Below, one piece after another: positions 22,050 to 32,829 of a stretch of DNA of 64,000 nucleotides; positions within the stretch are counted from its first letter, which is position 1; every line of letters starts with the position of its first letter. The notes below the pieces were generated by a model. It was not told where the DNA came from. It saw only the letters and a list, made by a program, of their open reading frames with translations, and ran no database searches. Source of the DNA: JBEVJK01 sp963791325. Lineage in GTDB: Bacteria; Pseudomonadota; Alphaproteobacteria; Rhizobiales; Rhizobiaceae. Where the stretch lies: the NCBI GenBank assembly GCA_963791325.1, contig CAWBRU010000008.1:248001-312000 (forward strand), read 5' to 3'. The position numbers and the translations under genes were made by a program.

Positions 22050-23355
22050 ATGGTTGTTGAGGTAAGCCGTCTGTCGAACGGCCTGACAGTCGCCACCGAA
22101 ACCCTTCCCAACTTCGAATCCGTCGCTCTCGGCATCTGGGTCAAGTCGGGTGCCCGCAACGAGCGCGACGACGAGCACGGCATCGCGCACCTGCTCGAGC
22201 ATATGGCGTTCAAGGGCACCGCACCGGCGCAGCGCCTGGGAGATCGCCTCGGAGATCGAGAATGTCGGCGGCGAGATCAACGCCGCCACCAGCGTCGAGA
22301 CCACCTCCTTCTATGCCCGCGTGCTGAGCGACGACGTGCCGCTGGCCGTCGACATCCTGGCCGACATCCTGACCGAACTCCAAGTTCGACGCCGAGGAAC
22401 TCGAGCGCGAGCAGCACGTGATCCTGCAGGAGATCGGCGCCGCGCACGACACGCCCGACGACATCGTCTTCGACCGCTTCACCGAGACGGCCTTCCGCCA
22501 CCAGACGATCGGCCGCTCGATCCTCGGCACGCCCGAGACGGTGAAGTCCTTCACCTCGAAGCAGCTGCATTCCTTCATGGACCGCCAATATGGCGCCGAG
22601 CGCATGGTCGTGGTCGCGGCCGGCGACATCAAGCCATGACGATTTCGTGCGCGAGGTCGAAGAGCAAGCTCGGCGCGCTTCCGCAGCCCAAGGCGGAAGG
22701 CGCGCTGCCGCAATACGCGCATTATGTCGGCGGCGACTATCCGCGAGGACCGCGACCTGATGGACGCGCAGATCGTCCTCGGCTTCGAGGGCCGCGCCTA
22801 TCATGTGCGCGACTTCTATGCCTCGCAGGTGCTGTCGATGATCCTCGGCGGCGGCATGTCGTCGCGGCTGTTCCAGGAAGTGCGCGAGAAGCGCGGCCTG
22901 TGCTACTCGGTCTATGCCTTCCACTGGGGCTTTTCCGACACCGGCATCTTCGGCGTCCATGCCGCGACCGGCCAGAGCGACATCGCCAAGCTGGTGCCGG
23001 TCATCATCGACGAGCTGCAGAAGGCCGGCGAGAAGATCATCGCAGGAGGAACTCAACCGGGCGCGCGCGCAGTATCGCGCCGGCCTGGTGATGTCGGCCG
23101 AGAGCGCGGCCAGCCGGGCCTCGCAGATCGCGCGCCAGCTGCTGCTGTTCGGCCGGCCGATCGCCAAGGAAGAGCTGGTCGAGCGGCTGTCGGCGCTCAC
23201 CGATCGAGCGGCTGACCGATCTCTCGCTGCGCGCCTGTTTTCGAGCAAGCCGACGGTCACCGCGGTCGGGCCGGTCGGCACGCTCGCGCCCTACGAGGCG
23301 ATCCGCGACGCGCTTGCCCGCGGCCGATGCCGCCGCCCGCAAGCTTGCGGTCTGA
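22050..23355 (+). CDS. M16-family zinc peptidase (mitochondrial-processing-peptidase-like)
   Basis: About 430 residues. The inverted zinc motif HLLEH is in DEHGIAHLLEHMAFKGT, followed by EIENVGGEINAATSVETTSF, EELEREQHVILQEIGAA (third ligand region) and REKRGLCYSVYAFHWGFSDT. This is the soluble alphaproteobacterial relative of mitochondrial processing peptidase beta; the substrate is unknown. The start MVVEVSRLSNGLTVATE is 14 bases after thrC. At 22,375 an extra G after acc, once removed, gives Asn-Ser-Lys-Phe-Asp as in the family. Other shifts lie near 22,240, 22,634, 22,664, 22,744, 23,045, 23,205, 23,233 and 23,325. Confidence 0.88.
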
Positions 23356-23374
23356 TCAGCCTGCACAGACCGCC

Positions 23375-23976
23375 ATGTTTTCGCTTCCTTTCTTCCGCCG
23401 CGCCATCGCCGGCGCTGAAGGGCGAGCGCGTGACGCTGCAGGCTGCCGGAACCGGGCGACTACCGCGAATGGGCGGCGCTCAGGTCGTCGAGCCGCAGCT
23501 TCCTCGAGCCATGGGAGCCGCGCTGGGCGGCCGACGAGCTCGACCGCAGCGCCTGGCGGCAGCGCCTGCGCCGCTACCAGGAGGATTACGCGCAGGGCAC
23601 GGCGGTCGCCTTCTTCATCTTCGAGAACGAGCAGCGGCGCGCTGATCGGCGGCATCACGCTCGGCAACATCCGCTATGGCGTCGCGCAGACCGGGCCAGA
23701 TCGGCTACTGGATCGGCGAGCGCTATGCCGGCCGCGGCCTGATGCTCGAGGCGGTCGGGCTGGTCGTGCGCTTACGCCTTCGAGACGCTGAGGTTGCACC
23801 GGATCGAGGCAGCCTGTATTCCGGACAACCCGCGCTCGATGCGCGTGCTTGAAAAAGCCGGATTTCAGCGCGAGGGACTGTTGCGTTCCTACCTCCGTAT
23901 CAATGGCGTCTGGCAGGATCACTATCTCTACGCCCTGATCGCCGGCGAGCAAGCCCGGCGAGCCGAAAAGGACTGA
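23375..23976 (+). CDS. GNAT N-acetyltransferase (RimJ-like)
   Basis: About 198 residues with the RimJ/RimL arrangement: LKGERVTLQAA near the start, RSSSRSFLEPWEPRW, FFIFENEQRRLIGGITLGNI, then the acetyl-CoA loop (IGYWIGERYAGRGLMLEAVG) and IEAACIPDNPRSMRVLEKAGF. Members acetylate protein N-termini or amino groups of small molecules. It sits 20 bases after the M16 gene and six before the EAL gene. Shifts occur near 23,415, 23,455, 23,505, 23,638, 23,698 and 23,771. The last 60 residues are in one clean frame. Confidence 0.85.
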
Positions 23977-23981
23977 TCTCT

Positions 23982-26886
23982 TTGAACTTTCCTCTGCGCA
24001 GCGGGACATTGCTGGCGCTCGCCCTCGCGATCATCGCGACGCTGTTTGCCGCCACCGGTGCGCGTCGGCCGTCGAGCCGATCAAGATCTCGCGCGACGAC
24101 GTCGCGCTCGACCTGTCCGGCGCCGTCGAGATCTACCGCGACCAGGGCGAGAACTTCCAGGTCTCGACCGCGCCCGGGCCCGACGGCATCGTGCGGCGCA
24201 TCGAGGTCGAGGCCAACGACGCCCGTTCGACCGGCGACTGGGCGCGTGTTCGCGCTCGCCAACACGCACCGACCAGCAGCTCGACCGGCTGATCGTCGCG
24301 CCGCATTTCCGGCTGGTCGAATTCCGGGCTGTTCTGGCCCGACCTCGGCTCCGAGCCGCATCGCCGCGATCACGCCCAGCGAAGGCTTCGCGCTCGACCG
24401 GCAGCCGAGCCCCGACGCCGACGTCTTCCGGGTGACGCTCAACCCGGGCTCGGTGGTGACCTTCGTCGCCGAGCTCGCCTCGCCGAAGCTGCCGCAGGTC
24501 TATCTGTGGGATCCCGAGGCCTACAAGGACTCGATCAATTCCTACACGCTGTTCCGCGGCATCGTCATCGGCATCGCCGGCCTGCTGGCGCTGTTCCTGA
24601 CCATCCTGTTCGTGGTCAAGGGAACCTCGATGTTCCCGGCGACCGCGGCGCTTGCCTGGGCGGTGCTTGCCTATATCTGCGTCGATTTCGGCTTCCTCAA
24701 CAAGGTCATCGAGATATCGCCCGGACAGCGAGCAGATATGGCGGGCGGGAACCGAGATGGCGCTTGCCGGCGACCTTCGTGGTGTTCCTGTTCGCCTATC
24801 TCAACCTCAACCGCTGGCACGGCCATTTCAGCTACGGCGCGCTGGTGTGGATCGCCGGCCTGCATCTGATCGCCGGCGTCGCGGTGCTCGATCCGGCGGT
24901 CGCGGCCGGCATCGCGCGGCTCTCGCTTCGCCGGCACGGCGATCGTCGGCATCGGGCTGATCATCTATCTCGGCATCCAGGGCTACGACCGCGCCATCAT
25001 GCTGGTGCCGAGCTGGGTGATGGTGCTGGTCTGGCTGATCGGCGTCGTGGATGACGATCACCGGCATGCTCGACAACGACATCGTGCAGCCGGCGCTCGG
25101 CGGCGGCCTGATCCTGATCATCCTGCTGATCGGCTTCACCGTCATGCAGCACGCCTTTGCCGGCGGCGCGCTGCATCAGGGCCTGTTCAGCGACATGGAG
25201 CGGCAGGCGCTGGCCGTCGACCGGATCGGGCGACACGGTCTGGGACTGGGACGTGGTGCGCGACCGCGTCGTCACCCGGCCGGATGTCAGCCTGCAGCTC
25301 GGCCTGCGCCGCAACAGCCTCGACCGGGCCGGCCCGCAACTGGCTGCCGGTCCTGCACACCGACGACCGCGACACTTTCCGCACGACGCTCGACGTGGTG
25401 CTGGAGCACCGCCGCGGCCGGGTCTCGCAGAATTTCCGGCTGCGCGGCGCCGACGGCCACTATCACTGGTTCTCGCTGCGCGCCCGGCCGGTGATCGGCT
25501 CCGACGGCGAGGTGATGCGCTGCGTCGGCACGCTGGTCGACGTCACCGACCAGAAGAAGGCCGAGGAGCGGCTGCTGCACGACGCCGTGCACGACAATCT
25601 GACCGGGCTGCCCAACCGCGAATTGTTCATGAACCGGCTGGAAGGCATGATCTCGATCGCCAAGGCCGAGGAGAAGTTCAAGCCGACCGTGTTCGTCGTC
25701 GACATCGACCGCTTCAAGCAGGTCAATGACGGGCTCGGCATCTCGGCCGGCGACACCATCCTGCTCGACCATCGCGCGGCGGCTGCACCGCCTGCTCAAG
25801 CCGCGCGACGCGCTGTCGCGCTTTGCCGGCGACCAGTTCGCGCTGATGCTGTTGTCCGAGCAGGATCCGGCGCGCATCGCCGCGGTCGCCGATGCGGTCA
25901 AGCAGGCGATCAAGGCGCCGATCACCTTCGCCAAGCGCGAGATCGTGCTGACCGCCTCGATCGGCCTGATCACCTGGACCTCGGCGCAGGCGACGGCCGA
26001 GGACATGGTCAAGGATGCCGAGCTCGCCATGCACCAGGCCAAGCGCTTCGGCGGCGACCGCATCGAGCCGTTCCGGCCGGCCTTCCGCTCGGTCGGCACC
26101 GATCGGCTGCAGCTCGAATCCGATCTGCGCCGCGCCATCGAGCGGCAAGGAATTCACGCTCGCCTACCAGCCGATCGTGCGGCTCGAGGACCGCACCGTC
26201 GCCGGCTTCGAGGCGCTGCTGCGCTGGGAGCACCCGCGCCGCGGCTCGATCCCGCCGTCGGACTTCATCCCGGTCGCCGAAAGCTGCGGGCTGATCGTGC
26301 AGCTCGGCCTGTTCGCCATGCAGCGGCGGCCGAGGATCTGGCGGCCTGGCAAAAGCAGATCGGCGACGCGCCGCTGTCGGTGTCGGTCAATCTGTCGAGC
26401 CGCCAGCTGATCCGCCGCGACCTGGTCAGCGACGTGCGCTCGGTGATCGCACGCGCCAATCTGAAGCCGCGCTGCTTCCGCCTCGAGCTCACCGAATCGC
26501 TGGTGATGGACAATCCCGAGCAGTCCGGCGCACGTGCTCACCAAGCTGAAGCAGATCGGCATCGGCCTGTCGCTCGACGATTTCGGCACCGGCTATTCGT
26601 CGCTCTCCTATCTGACGCGCTTCCCCTTCGACACGATCAAGATCGACAAGAGCTTCGTCGACGACACCACGCCGAAGCGCGCGGTGCTGCTGCAAGTCGA
26701 TGGTCAACATGGCGCACGAGCTCGGCCTGTCGGTGGTGGCGGAGGGCATTTCCGACGAGAGCGACGCGCTGCAGCTGCGCCAGATGGGCTGCGAATACGT
26801 GCAGAGCTTCATGTTCGGCGCGCCGATGTCGGGCGACGCAGCGCTGAAGATGCTGAAGGAGCAGTATCCCGCTCGCTCAGGCGTGA
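23982..26886 (+). CDS. Membrane-bound EAL cyclic-di-GMP phosphodiesterase with degenerate GGDEF domain
   Basis: About 960 residues from a TTG at 23982 (aagga upstream). Order: signal-like segment; periplasmic beta-rich domain (DQGENFQVSTAPGPDG, LDRLIVAPHFRLV); seven or so membrane helices from GIVIGIAGLLALFLTILFV to LILIILLIGFTVM, resembling the 7TMR-DISM arrangement; a PAS-like part ending VGTLVDVTDQKKAEERLLHD; a GGDEF-like domain (LTGLPNRELF, VVDIDRFKQVNDG) whose active site is SRFAGDQFAL; an EAL domain with EALLRWEHPRRGSIPPSDFI, VNLSSRQ, LELTES, LDDFGTGYSSLSYL and VVAEGIS. The cyclase motif is lost while the EAL residues are kept, so c-di-GMP breakdown is expected. Fifteen or so extra bases interrupt it. 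The end overlaps yqgE by ten bases. Confidence 0.85.
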
Positions 26887-27516
26887 CCGGCCGACATGGC
26901 TGAGATGCGCGAGATCGACGCCGATCGACGCCAGGATGCGGTCGTATTTGCGGTCGATGTCGGCGTCGAACAGCAGATCGGCATCGGCCGGGCAGGTCAG
27001 CCAGCCATTGGCGGCGATCTCGCTCTCCAGCTGGCCGGCGCCCCAGCTGGAATAGCCGAGCGCCATCAGCGCCTGGCGCGGCCCACGGCCGGCCGAGATG
27101 GCGCGCAGTATGTCGACGGTCGCGGTCAGGCAGATCTCCTCCGACACCGGCATCGAGGATTCCACGGTGATAGTCGTCCGAATGCAGCACGAAGCCGCGG
27201 CTGCGATCGACCGGGCCGCCATTGCGGACGACGAAGTCGCGCGTCTTGCGCCGGCAGGCGGATCGCCTCCTGCTCGTTCAGGATGCCGAGCTGCACCAGC
27301 AGGTCGGGAAAGCGCATCTGCTGCGGTCTGGTTGATGATCAGGCCCATCGCGCCTTCTTCGCTGTGGGCGCAGATATAGATGACGGCGCGCGCGAAGCGG
27401 TCGTCCTTCATGCCGGGCATGGCAATGAGGAACTGATCGTCGAGGAAGCCGCGTTTGGCGTTCCGCTTCTGTCGCAACAGATCCATGCTGCCAAAGTAAC
27501 TCTTTCGCCCTTGCAT
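26877..27516 (-). CDS. yqgE: YqgE/AlgH family protein (DUF179)
   Basis: About 210 residues: RGFLDDQFLIAMPGMKDDRF then ARAVIYICAHSEEGAMGLII are the YqgE signature, followed by a region in another frame (LRLPVQLGILNEQ-like) and SAGRGPRQALMALGYSSWG, LESEIAANGWLTCPADADLL and DRILASIGVDLAHLS at the end. The biochemical role of the family is unknown. The starts at 27516 and 27486 are both possible; MDLLRQ at 27486 matches the shorter relatives. It is convergent with the EAL gene, overlapping it by ten bases, and divergent from the DsbD-alpha-like gene. Shifts lie near 27,325-27,170 and 26,905. Confidence 0.82.
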
Positions 27517-27625
27517 GGAAGGCGCGTTTCGCGGATTTGCCTGGATCGGGCAACCGCTTCACCTCACGGCAATATGACGAAGGTCGGCCGTCTCGGCGCT
27601 TGCCAATCCTCGCGAAGCCGGTCAA

Positions 27626-28439
27626 ATGGCCGCCATGATGCTCCGCTCGGTTGCTGTCGCCTGCGTGCTCCTCGGATCTTGGCTCGGCCCGGCTTCGGCC
27701 AGCGTCACCGACTGGGTTGAGGTCGAGGGCGGCCGTGTGCGGCTGGTGACGACCGGCGGTCCCGACGAGGACGGCACCGTGGACGGGGCGCTCGAGATCG
27801 AGCTCGAACCCGGCTGGAAGACCTATTGGCGCGATCCCGGCGATGCCGGGGTGCCGCCCCAGATCGATATCGGGAAAAGCACCAATGTCGCCGATGTCGC
27901 GATCGAGTTCCCGACGCCCGAGCGGTTCGCGACGGCACCACCATCTGGGCCGGCTACAAGCATTCGGTAGCGTTCCCGCTGCGCTTCAAGCTCGCCGATC
28001 CGGAGGAGGAGACGGCCATCGAGGCGCATGTCTTTCTCGGTATTTGCGAGACGATCTGCATCCCGGTGCAGGCCACCTTCAGCCTCGATCCGGAGAGCGA
28101 TCCGGACAATGTCGACGACGCAGACATCGTGGCGACCGCGCCGCGCGGCGCTGCCCGCCAAGCAGCGGCCGGATTTCGGCGCCAAGCTGGTCGGCCGCAA
28201 CGACCAGCGCTGACCGTCGAGGCGACCGTGCCGGCCGCGGCGGACAAGGCCGAGCTCTTCGTCGCCGGCACCGCAGGCTTCATGTTCGGCACGCCGGAGC
28301 GGCGCGGGGCGAAGGGCCATGTCGCAACCTTTTCGGTGCCGATCCTCGATGAGCCCGAAGCAGCCTGCGCTCGGCCGCCCTGCCCTATACGCTTGCCACC
28401 CGTGCCGGCGCCGTCGAAGGCGCCCTGGCGCTGCCCTGA
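27626..28439 (+). CDS. Exported DsbD-alpha-like (thiol reductase N-terminal domain) protein
   Basis: About 265 residues. The N-terminal signal MMLRSVAVACVLLGSWLG ends at ASASV. The mature part reads EPGWKTYWRDPGDAGVPPQI, TIWAGYKHSVAFPLRFKLAD and HVFLGICETICIPVQATF, with a cysteine pair CETIC matching the thiol site of the DsbD alpha domain. The membrane and thioredoxin parts of full DsbD are absent, so it probably passes electrons or binds a thiol protein in the periplasm. It is followed after 20 bases by a peroxiredoxin gene, which suggests a shared thiol redox role. Shifts near 27,934, 28,145, 28,206, 28,357 and 28,365. Confidence 0.78.
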
Positions 28440-28459
28440 ACAGAGCTGACGAGGATAAC

Positions 28460-28941
28460 ATGACGATCGCAGTCGGAGACAAGCTGCCCGACGCCACGTT
28501 CAAGCACGATGAGCCCGGACGGCGCCAAGACGTGACCACGGACGAAATTTCGGCGGCCGCAAGGTCGTGCTGTTCGCGGTGCCGGGCGCCTTCACGCCGA
28601 CCTGCAGCAACAACCATCTGCCCGGCTATCTCGAGAACCACGACGCCATCCTCGCGCGCGGCGTCGACACGATCGCCGTGGTGGCGGTCAACGACCATCA
28701 CGTGATGGGCGCCTGGGCCCGCTTCACCGGCGGCGGAAGGCAAGATCCTCTTCCTCGCCGACGGCAACGGCGATTTCGCCAAGGCGCTCGGGCTCGACGG
28801 CGACATGCCGCCGGCGGCATGGGCTGCGCTCAAGCGCTTCTCGATGATCGTCGACGACGGCAAGGTGACGACGCTCAACGTCGAGACCAAGCCCGGCGGC
28901 GAACGAGTTCGGGCGCAGCCACGATCCTCGAGCAGCTGTGA
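28460..28941 (+). CDS. Peroxiredoxin (Prx5-type)
   Basis: About 160 residues. It begins MTIAVGDKLPDATFK; VLFAVPGAFTPTCSNNHLPG carries the peroxidatic cysteine in the PTCS motif with the conserved Thr and Pro; then VDTIAVVAVNDHHVMGAWAR, FLADGNGDFAKALGLDGDM and FSMIVDDGKVTTLNVE follow. It reduces H2O2 and alkyl hydroperoxides with thioredoxin or glutaredoxin. The start has gaggataac before the ATG. Shifts near 28,525, 28,550, 28,740 and 28,905. The gene ends 108 bases before the convergent repeat element next to rnhA. Confidence 0.88.
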
Positions 28942-29049
28942 CGCTGCGGGTGCAACGACAACCTCGACCCTGAACGGCCCGCCGCGGCCGCTGCGTCCAG
29001 AGCGGATAACTTTTTCGGATCGCACCGGTGCTCTGCTCCAAGTCTGTCC

Positions 29050-29098
29050 GCAATTCCGCACGGAGAACCGGCTTCCACTTCTCCTGGAATTGCTCTAG
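29050..29098. repeat. Convergent-intergenic inverted-repeat element, copy 1
   Basis: Arms gcaattcc (29050-29057) and ggaattgc (29086-29093) enclose cgcacggagaaccgg and ttccacttctcct. The element ends ctctag, and its cta (29095-29097) is the stop codon of rnhA on the minus strand. A second copy with the same features is at 49859-49904. The likely role is a bidirectional transcript end between converging genes; no long T run is seen here. Confidence 0.75.
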
Positions 29099-29573
29099 CC
29101 GTCCGGCGTTGGTATGGCGACGGCGGGGCCCTTGCCCGGCTTGAACGGCGCCATGCCCAGGCGCGCCAGTTCGTCGGCGCGTTCATTCTCGGCGTGGCCG
29201 GCATGGCCCTTGACCCAGTGCCAGATCACCTTGTGGCGCTTGCGCGCCTCGTCGAGCGCCTGCCACAGCTCGGCGTTCTTCACCGGCTTCTTGGCGGCGG
29301 TCTTCCAGCCATTGCGCTTCCAGCCTTCGATCCAGCCGCCGATGCCGTCCTTGACGTAGTTGCTGTCGGTGTAGAGATCGACCTCGCACGGCTCGCTTCA
29401 GCGCGTTCAGCGCCGCGATCGCCGCCATCAGCTCCATGCGGTTGTTGGTGGTCTCCGCCTCGCCGCCGGACAGTTCCTTGGTCGTGCCGTTGTAGCGCAG
29501 GATGGCGCCCCAGCCGCCCGGGCCCGGGATTGCCCGAGCAGGCGCCGTCGGTGAAAATTTCGACGCGCTTCAT
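29095..29573 (-). CDS. rnhA: Ribonuclease HI
   Basis: Degrades RNA in RNA-DNA hybrids. MKRVEIFTDGACSGNPGPGG opens the protein with the first catalytic Asp; TTNNRMELMAAIAAL carries the Glu; YTDSNYVKDGI the second Asp; HWVKGHAGHAENERADELA the His and last Asp. The length is about 155 residues, normal for the family. The ATG at 29573 overlaps the thrB stop as ATGA, so it is the last gene of the ispH-thrB-rnhA unit. Shifts near 29,523 and 29,392. The stop lies inside the repeat element at 29050-29098. Confidence 0.92.
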
Positions 29574-30548
29574 CGTCTGCGACTCCATATTCGCGCCGCC
29601 GAGCCGATCTGCCGGTGGAAGCGCAGCTTGCGGATATATTCGATCGGGTCGCGCTTCTGGCACCAGCGCGCCGTCGGGGATGGTCAGCCAGTCGTAGAGC
29701 CGCGTCAGCATGAAGCGCAGCGCCGAGCCGCGCGCCAGCATCGGCAGCGCCTCGCTCTTCCGCCGCGCTCAGCGGCCGCACCGACTGGATAGCCGGAGAG
29801 CAGCGCCGTGCCCTTGGTCAGGTTGAAGGCATGGTCCTTCTCGAAGCACCAGGCGTTGAGGCAGGTGGCGACGTCGTAGGCATAGAGATCGTTGCAGGCG
29901 AAATAGAAGTCGATCAGCCCGGACAGCCGGTCGCCGAGGAAGAACACATTGTCCGGGAAAGAGATCGGCATGGATGATGCCCGCGCGGCAGCGTCGCCGG
30001 CCAGTCGCGCTCGAGATCGGCGAAATCGCGGTCGACCTCGGCGGCAAGCCCCTGCTCGACCTCGTCGGCGCGGGCGCGCGAGCCGTCCCACAGCTTGCGC
30101 CAGCCGTCGATGCGCCAGCGCATTCTTGCCGCGACAGCGGGAAATCGGCGCCGGCCAGGTGCAGGCCGGCCAGCGCCTTGCCGACCTCGCGGCAGTGGGC
30201 GACCGTCGGCCGGCGCATCCACATGCCTTCGAGGAAGGTGATCGACGGCGGCCGGACGGCCGGCGAGCTCGCCGATCACCTGCGCCGTCGCGCCGGTGCA
30301 CCGGCAGCGGGCAGCGAGATGCCCTTCTTCGCCAGATGCTCCATCAGGCCGAGGAAGAACGGCAGGTCGCGCGCTGTCGACGCGCTTCTCGTAGAGCGTC
30401 AGGATGTAGGCGCCGCTCGACGTGTGCAGCAGGAAGTTGGAGTTCTCGAGCCCTCGGCGATGCCCTTGTAGGACAAGAGCTCGCCGAGCGCATATTCCCG
30501 CAGGAACGCGCCGAGCTCGCCCTCGGTGATGTCGGTGTAGACCGCCAT
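29570..30548 (-). CDS. thrB: Homoserine kinase (ThrB, aminoglycoside-kinase fold)
   Basis: Phosphorylates homoserine for threonine synthesis, supplying the thrC product's substrate. MAVYTDITEGELGAFLREYA opens at 30548; then LSYKGIAEG, MEHLAKKGISLPAA-like residues, IIHADLFP (kinase catalytic Asp region), FFLGDRLSGLIDFYFACNDL and AYDVATCLNAWCFE. The C-terminus is LRFMLTRLYDWLTIPDGAL followed by DPIEYIRKLRFHRQIG. About 320 residues, as usual for this kinase type. ispH ends seven bases upstream and rnhA overlaps by four. Shifts near 30,452, 30,410, 30,373, 30,293, 30,255, 30,122, 29,975, 29,783, 29,662 and 29,600. Confidence 0.9.
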
Positions 30549-30555
30549 GCCGGCC

Positions 30556-31570
30556 TCAGCGCGCTCCGTTGACGAAGGCCATGTCGGCGGCGCGTCAGCT
30601 CGACATCGCGCAGCACCCGCATCACCGGGAAATCCTCCGTCTCGGTCGCCGTCACCGCGAGCTCCACGGTCACGTCGTAGCGCTCGCGAAACGCGTCGAT
30701 GATCTCGTCGACGATGATCTCCGGCGCCGACGCGCCGGCGGAAAGCCCGAGCGCTGGCAATCGCGCCGATCTCCTCCCACGGGATTTCGGCGGCGCGCTG
30801 CACGAGAAGCGACATCTTGGCGCCGGCGCGCTCGGCAACCTCGACCAGCCGGCGCGAATTCGACGAATTGGGCGCGCCGACGACCAGGAAGAGATCGGCG
30901 CCCGGCGCCGTTTCCTTGACCGCTTCCTGGCGGTTGGTGGTGGCATAGCAGATCGATTCGGCGGCCGGCGCCTTCGAGCTCGGGAAAGCGCTCCTCGAGC
31001 GCGCGGATGATGCCGGCCGTGTCTTCGACCGACAGCGTGGTCTGGGTGACGAAGCCGAGGGCCGACGGATCGGCCGGCTCGAAGGTGGCGACGTCGGCCT
31101 CGGTCTCGATCAGCGTCACCGCGCCTTCCGGCAGCTGGCCCATCGTGCCGATCACTTCGGGATGGCCGGAATGGCCGATCAGCAGCACATGGCGGCCGAG
31201 CCGCTGGTGGCGCATCGCCTGCTTGTGGACCTTGGAGACCAGCGGGCAGGTCGCGTCGAGGTAGAACAGATTGCGCGCCTGCGCATCGGCCGGCACCGAT
31301 TTCGGCACGCCATGCGCGGAAAACACCACCGGGCACTGCGCGATGCTCGGCCGGGATTTCGTCGAGCTCCTCGATGAACACCGCGCCGAGCTTCTGCAGC
31401 CCTTCGACGACATAGCGATTGTGCACGATCTCGTGGCGCACATAGACCGGCGCGCCGTATTTCTTCAGCGCCAGCACGACGATCTGGATCGCCCGGTCGA
31501 CGCCGGCGCAGAAGCCGCGCGGCTGGCAGAGCCTGATCGTCAGCGGAGGTTTGTCGAGTGGCTTGAGCAT
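30556..31570 (-). CDS. ispH: 4-hydroxy-3-methylbut-2-enyl diphosphate reductase
   Basis: Last step of the non-mevalonate isoprenoid pathway, an iron-sulfur enzyme making IPP and DMAPP. IRLCQPRGFCAGVDRAIQIV holds the first cluster cysteine, VRHEIVHNRYVVEGLQKLGA follows, then VVFSAHGVPKSV, DATCPLVSKVHKQAM (second cysteine), HPEVIGTMGQ, and the substrate loop APNSSNS before RRLVEVAERAG. The end is VMRVLRDVEL. I chose the ATG at 31570 (MLKPLDKPPLTIRLC); an upstream in-frame start at 31612 is possible. dxs, the first enzyme of the pathway, is at 43.5 kb. Shifts near 31,350, 30,970, 30,757 and 30,590. Confidence 0.93.
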
Positions 31571-31621
31571 TGTCTTCCGAATGTTTCGCAGCCGCGAAAT
31601 GATGTCTGGCACCCTGCCCTG

Positions 31622-32395
31622 TCAAGTCCGCGCTTGCCGCGGGCGCGGCACGCCTGCGCCACAGCCAGACGCCGAGCACGCCGGCCAGCGCCGCGGCGAG
31701 CCCGTACCAGGTGAGCGCGTATTGCAGATGACTGTTGGGCAGGTCGATGATGGTGACGCCGCCGACCGGCAGCCCGCCGGGATTTGGCGGCCGGCCCGGC
31801 ATCGACGAAGAACGGCAGCAGCGTCGACGCGGTCGACGCCGGCGGATTTCGCCATCGCCGCGCAGATCCTTCCAGTAGAAGATGTTCTTGTCCGGCTCGT
31901 TGTCCGGCAGCATCGACGACGGCTTTTCGGCGAGCGGATTGCGGGCAAGGCCGCTGATCGTCACCGTGCCGGCCACCTGCGCCCTCGGCCCGCGTCGCCG
32001 GCATCCTTGCTGTCGTAGGGAACGAAGCCGCGGTTGACGAAGACGATGCGCCCGTCCTGCAAGCCGAGCGGCGTGTAGACGTAGAAGCCGGACTCGCCCG
32101 TCGTAGGTCGCGAAGAAATGCCGCTCCCTGGCGTGATGGAAGGTGCCGCTCACGCTCGACCGGCCAATAGTCGACGTCGCCAGTCGCCGGCGAACTGCCG
32201 CTCGACCTCGGCAAGCGGGCGCGGCGCCGCGTGCGTGCGCTGGTCGATCGAGGCGAGCAGCGCCTCCTTCCAGGCAAGCCGGTCGACCTGCCAGGTGCCG
32301 AGCCCGATCAGCACGGCGATGCCAGCAAGGCCGCCAGGATCACCGCAACCCAGGCGGAAGCGGTGCCGCGGCGCGTGGCATGAGATGCCGGTCAT
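31622..32395 (-). CDS. surf1: SURF1-family cytochrome oxidase assembly protein
   Basis: Inner-membrane protein helping heme a insertion into cytochrome c oxidase subunit I. Two membrane segments flank a periplasmic domain: an N-terminal AGIAVLIGLGTWQVDRLAWK, which includes the SURF1 signature GTWQ, and a C-terminal LTWYGLAAALAGVLGVWLW. Between are DVDYWPVRVSG, FHHARERHFFATYDG, GRIVFVNRGFVPYDS and DKNIFYWKDL. Its ATG overlaps the DUF983 stop as ATGA. About 250 residues. Shifts near 32,368, 32,355, 32,180, 32,153, 32,101, 31,988, 31,830 and 31,797. Confidence 0.88.
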
Positions 32396-32829
32396 GCGCG
32401 CTTGTCCCAGCTCCCCTTGCTGCGCCTTGTTGCGGTACTGCAGCGTGATGAGGACGCCCTTGATCAGCCTGCAGCGCGGTCAGGCAAAGGACCAGCGCCA
32501 GCGGGATCCAGATGATGAAATGCAGCCACAGCGGCGGGTTGAGCGTGACCTCCGTCCACAGCGCCAGGCCGACCACCACGAAGCCGATGATCAGGATGAC
32601 GAAGACGGCCGGCCCGTCGCCGGCGTCGGCGAAGGAATAGTCGAGCCCGCAATTCGCGCAGCGCGTGCCGACCGTCAGGAAGCCGGAAAACAGCCGGCCC
32701 TCGCCGCAGCGCGGGCAGCGCCCCTTGAGACCGGCCGCGATCGGCTCGACTTCCGGCCAGATCGCCCGATCTTCGACACGCTTGTCCTCATCGGCTTGTC
32801 GTCGCTCGCGGACTGCTGTCGTCGCTCAT
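32392..32829 (-). CDS. DUF983 membrane protein
   Basis: About 145 residues. After the start MSDDSS and a charged stretch comes KGRCPRCGEGRLFSGFL with TRCANCGLDYSF, two CxxC pairs likely to bind zinc. Two membrane helices follow (FVILIIGFVVVGLALWTEV and FIIWIPLALVLCLTALQ). DUF983 proteins sit almost always with cytochrome oxidase assembly genes, as here between ctaE and surf1. ATGA overlaps link it to the genes on both sides. Shifts near 32,813, 32,766, 32,657, 32,467 and 32,420. Confidence 0.82.

Noticed and set aside
28980..29049. A possible promoter or riboswitch before the repeat element near rnhA
   Set aside because: The region lies between gene ends, not starts, and shows no conserved aptamer pattern.
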